Source: an uncultured Bacteroidales bacterium
GTDB taxonomy: Bacteria; Bacteroidota; Bacteroidia; Bacteroidales; Muribaculaceae
Assembly: GCA_900554345.1 (NCBI GenBank)
Contig: USHH01000130.1
Coordinates: forward strand, 1-6,587
Direction of reading: 5' to 3'
DNA: 6,587 nt
The notes beneath the pieces were generated by a model that did not search any database, was not told the DNA's origin, and saw only the letters and a program-made list of their open reading frames with translations. Of the stretch, positions 5,250 to 6,587 are shown piece by piece; position 1 is the first letter of the stretch; each line of letters begins with the position of its first letter. The translations under genes were made by a program, and so were the position numbers.

Positions 5250-6584
5250 ATGGCGACAGAGAAAGAGACATACGACAGGATAATAATGGAGCGCACCGAG
5301 AAGGTGATGAAGGCGATGGCGCCGCGCGTCACCCCGGAGGAGCTCGCCATGCTCCGCGAGGCCGCCGGGCTCGCCCGCGAGGCCCACGAGGGCCAGAAAC
5401 GCAAGACCGGCGAGCCATACATACTCCATCCCATCGCGGTGGCCGACATCGCCGCCGAGGAGCTCCAGCTCGGCGCCGCCCCGGTCATGGCCGCCTTCCT
5501 CCACGACGTGGTGGAAGACACTCCATACACTCTCGAGGACATCCGCAAACGCTTCGGCGAGGATGTGGCCTTTCTGGTCAGCGTCGTCACCAAGCGCAAG
5601 AAGAAGGTCTACGAGAGCTCAAAGCAGGTCGACAACTACCGCCAGATTCTCGACTCTGTGAAATATGACGTCAGGGCTATCCTCATCAAGCTCGCCGACC
5701 GCCTACACAACATGCGCACCCTTTCCTCCATGCGCCCCGACAAGCAGATGAAGATCGCCGGCGAGACCGACTATTTCTATGCCCCGCTGGCCAACAGGCT
5801 CGGCCTCTACAACGTGAAGACGGAGCTGGAGAACCTCAGCCTCCGTTTCCGCTGCCCCATCGACTACGCCTCTGTCGACAGCATGATCAGGCGCGACGAG
5901 GAGGCCCAGCGCAAGCGCCTCTCCCATTTCCGCGGCGAGATCGAGAAGACGCTGCGGGAGGCCGGATTCGAGGTGGAGGTCAGGATCGTCTACCGCCGCC
6001 CCTACAGCATCTGGCGCAAGATGAAGAAATATGGCGACGACTTCAACCATCTGAAATACCGCCACTTCACTGAAATCGTCTACTCCCATTCGGCATCGGT
6101 GTCGGAGAAGGAGATGGCCCTCCGCATCTACAGCGTGCTCACCGACCGCTTCCGCGAGAAGCCCGGAGGCATCACCAACTATATCGACGCCCCGAAGGAG
6201 AACGGCTACCAGAGCTTCCACCTCAAGCTTCTCGCCGACTTCGGCCGCTGGCAGGAGGTGCACATCAGCAGCCGGCGCATGGTGAGGGCCTCGCAGCTGG
6301 GATGCATGGCCTCGGAAGGCGACCGCGAGGGGGGCACGTGGCTTGAGAAATTCCGGGAGGTGCTCCGCGACATAGCCTCGCAGGAAGACCCCTCCAAAGA
6401 CTATATGCAGAAGGTGGTGAGCTCCTTCTACAACGACGACCTGATGGTGTTTTCCTCCACGGGTCGCCCCGTCGTGCTGCCGCAGCGCGCCACGGTGCTC
6501 GATTTCGCCTACGAGATCGGACGTGAGCTCGGCGAGCACGCCCGCTATGCCCGCGTCAACGGCTTCCTCACCCGCCCGCCGTAG
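5250..6584 (+). CDS. RelA/SpoT homologue with intact HD (p)ppGpp hydrolase, degenerate synthetase and truncated TGS domain
   Basis: The frame encodes 444 residues; long RSH enzymes usually have about 700-750. The HD hydrolase domain (about 40-160) keeps every metal/substrate residue I can align to characterised Rel: R51 in RKTGEP, H60, H85-D86 and E89-D90 in HDVVEDT, and D150 and N154 in KLADRLHNM. Residues 171-240 match the usual linker (APLANRLGLYNVKTELENL). The synthetase-like domain (about 240-360) keeps YSIWRKM and ENGYQSFH, but the catalytic Asp of the usual YDLxAxR motif aligns with Tyr270. RXKD/EXDD is replaced by G-I-T-N (307-310), QIRT by HISS (338-341), and the AAHW motif is lost (352-356). 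A TGS domain begins near 396 (LMVFSSTG, LDFAYEIG) but ends in TAG after RVNGFLTRPP, about 20 residues short. The ACT/regulatory part is absent or lies beyond the window. It probably degrades (p)ppGpp in the cytoplasm without making it; this is inferred from residues only. Confidence 0.85.
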   Translation: MATEKETYDRIIMERTEKVMKAMAPRVTPEELAMLREAAGLAREAHEGQKRKTGEPYILHPIAVADIAAEELQLGAAPVMAAFLHDVVEDTPYTLEDIRKRFGEDVAFLVSVVTKRKKKVYESSKQVDNYRQILDSVKYDVRAILIKLADRLHNMRTLSSMRPDKQMKIAGETDYFYAPLANRLGLYNVKTELENLSLRFRCPIDYASVDSMIRRDEEAQRKRLSHFRGEIEKTLREAGFEVEVRIVYRRPYSIWRKMKKYGDDFNHLKYRHFTEIVYSHSASVSEKEMALRIYSVLTDRFREKPGGITNYIDAPKENGYQSFHLKLLADFGRWQEVHISSRRMVRASQLGCMASEGDREGGTWLEKFREVLRDIASQEDPSKDYMQKVVSSFYNDDLMVFSSTGRPVVLPQRATVLDFAYEIGRELGEHARYARVNGFLTRPP

Positions 6585-6587
6585 GGC

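Noticed and set aside
4776..5504. 242-codon minus-strand open frame opposite the cysteine-motif gene and the RSH start
   Set aside because: It overlaps two recognisable genes and the plus-strand promoter region. The product has no coherent domain and is a GC-rich shadow frame.
5703..6539. 278-codon open frame on the minus strand opposite the RSH gene
   Set aside because: It lies wholly antisense to a clearly conserved coding sequence. Its composition (Val/Leu/His/Gly-rich) is that expected from the complement of a GC-rich gene, and it has no recognisable motif.
1..6587. CRISPR array, tRNA or rRNA gene, insertion sequence or attachment site
   Set aside because: I saw no regularly spaced repeats, tRNA cloverleaf, rRNA segment, transposase motif or terminal inverted repeats in either strand.

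Overview
The window is a GC-rich stretch (clearly above 55% G+C in the genes, with AT-rich intergenic patches) of a bacterium that looks like a member of the order Bacteroidales, tentatively a Muribaculaceae-type gut commensal. The taxonomic hint comes from promoters of the Bacteroidetes type (TAnnTTTG with an upstream TTTG), the lack of Shine-Dalgarno sites on the minus-strand genes, and the type of SLBB export protein and RelA/SpoT homologue present. This assignment is inference.

Left part (1-4120, minus strand): a polysaccharide export operon read right to left. A strong promoter (4120-4089) and a leader of about 80 nt precede a large multi-SLBB, Wza-like outer-membrane export protein (4002-1462). 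A Wzz-like inner-membrane chain-length/co-polymerase protein follows (1410-205, GTG start). Then comes the first 68 codons of a secreted protein of unknown function (from 205, running off the window), whose start codon overlaps the wzz stop by one base. The first two genes would form the trans-envelope export and chain-length pair of an exopolysaccharide, capsule or O-antigen pathway.

Middle (4161-4823): a small soluble protein of unknown function on the minus strand (4590-4228) with its own intrinsic terminator (4197-4171), which separates it from the polysaccharide operon. A 233-bp divergent intergenic region follows. It has a GC-rich half with little recognisable content and an AT-rich half carrying a plus-strand promoter -7 element and a strong Shine-Dalgarno site.

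Right part (4824-6587, plus strand): a two-gene operon. The first gene encodes a four-cysteine protein of the C_GCAxxG_C_C family (putative redox-active). The second, 24 bp downstream, encodes a RelA/SpoT (RSH) homologue. Its HD (p)ppGpp-hydrolase site is fully conserved by eye, while its synthetase domain has lost several signature residues, so it is probably a hydrolase-only or regulatory paralogue. Its reading frame stops inside the TGS domain three bases before the window ends, so it is either truncated or frameshifted. The most noteworthy points are this degenerate RSH, its pairing with a cysteine-motif protein, the unusual multi-SLBB exporter, and an 11-bp-period direct repeat in the leader of the export operon.
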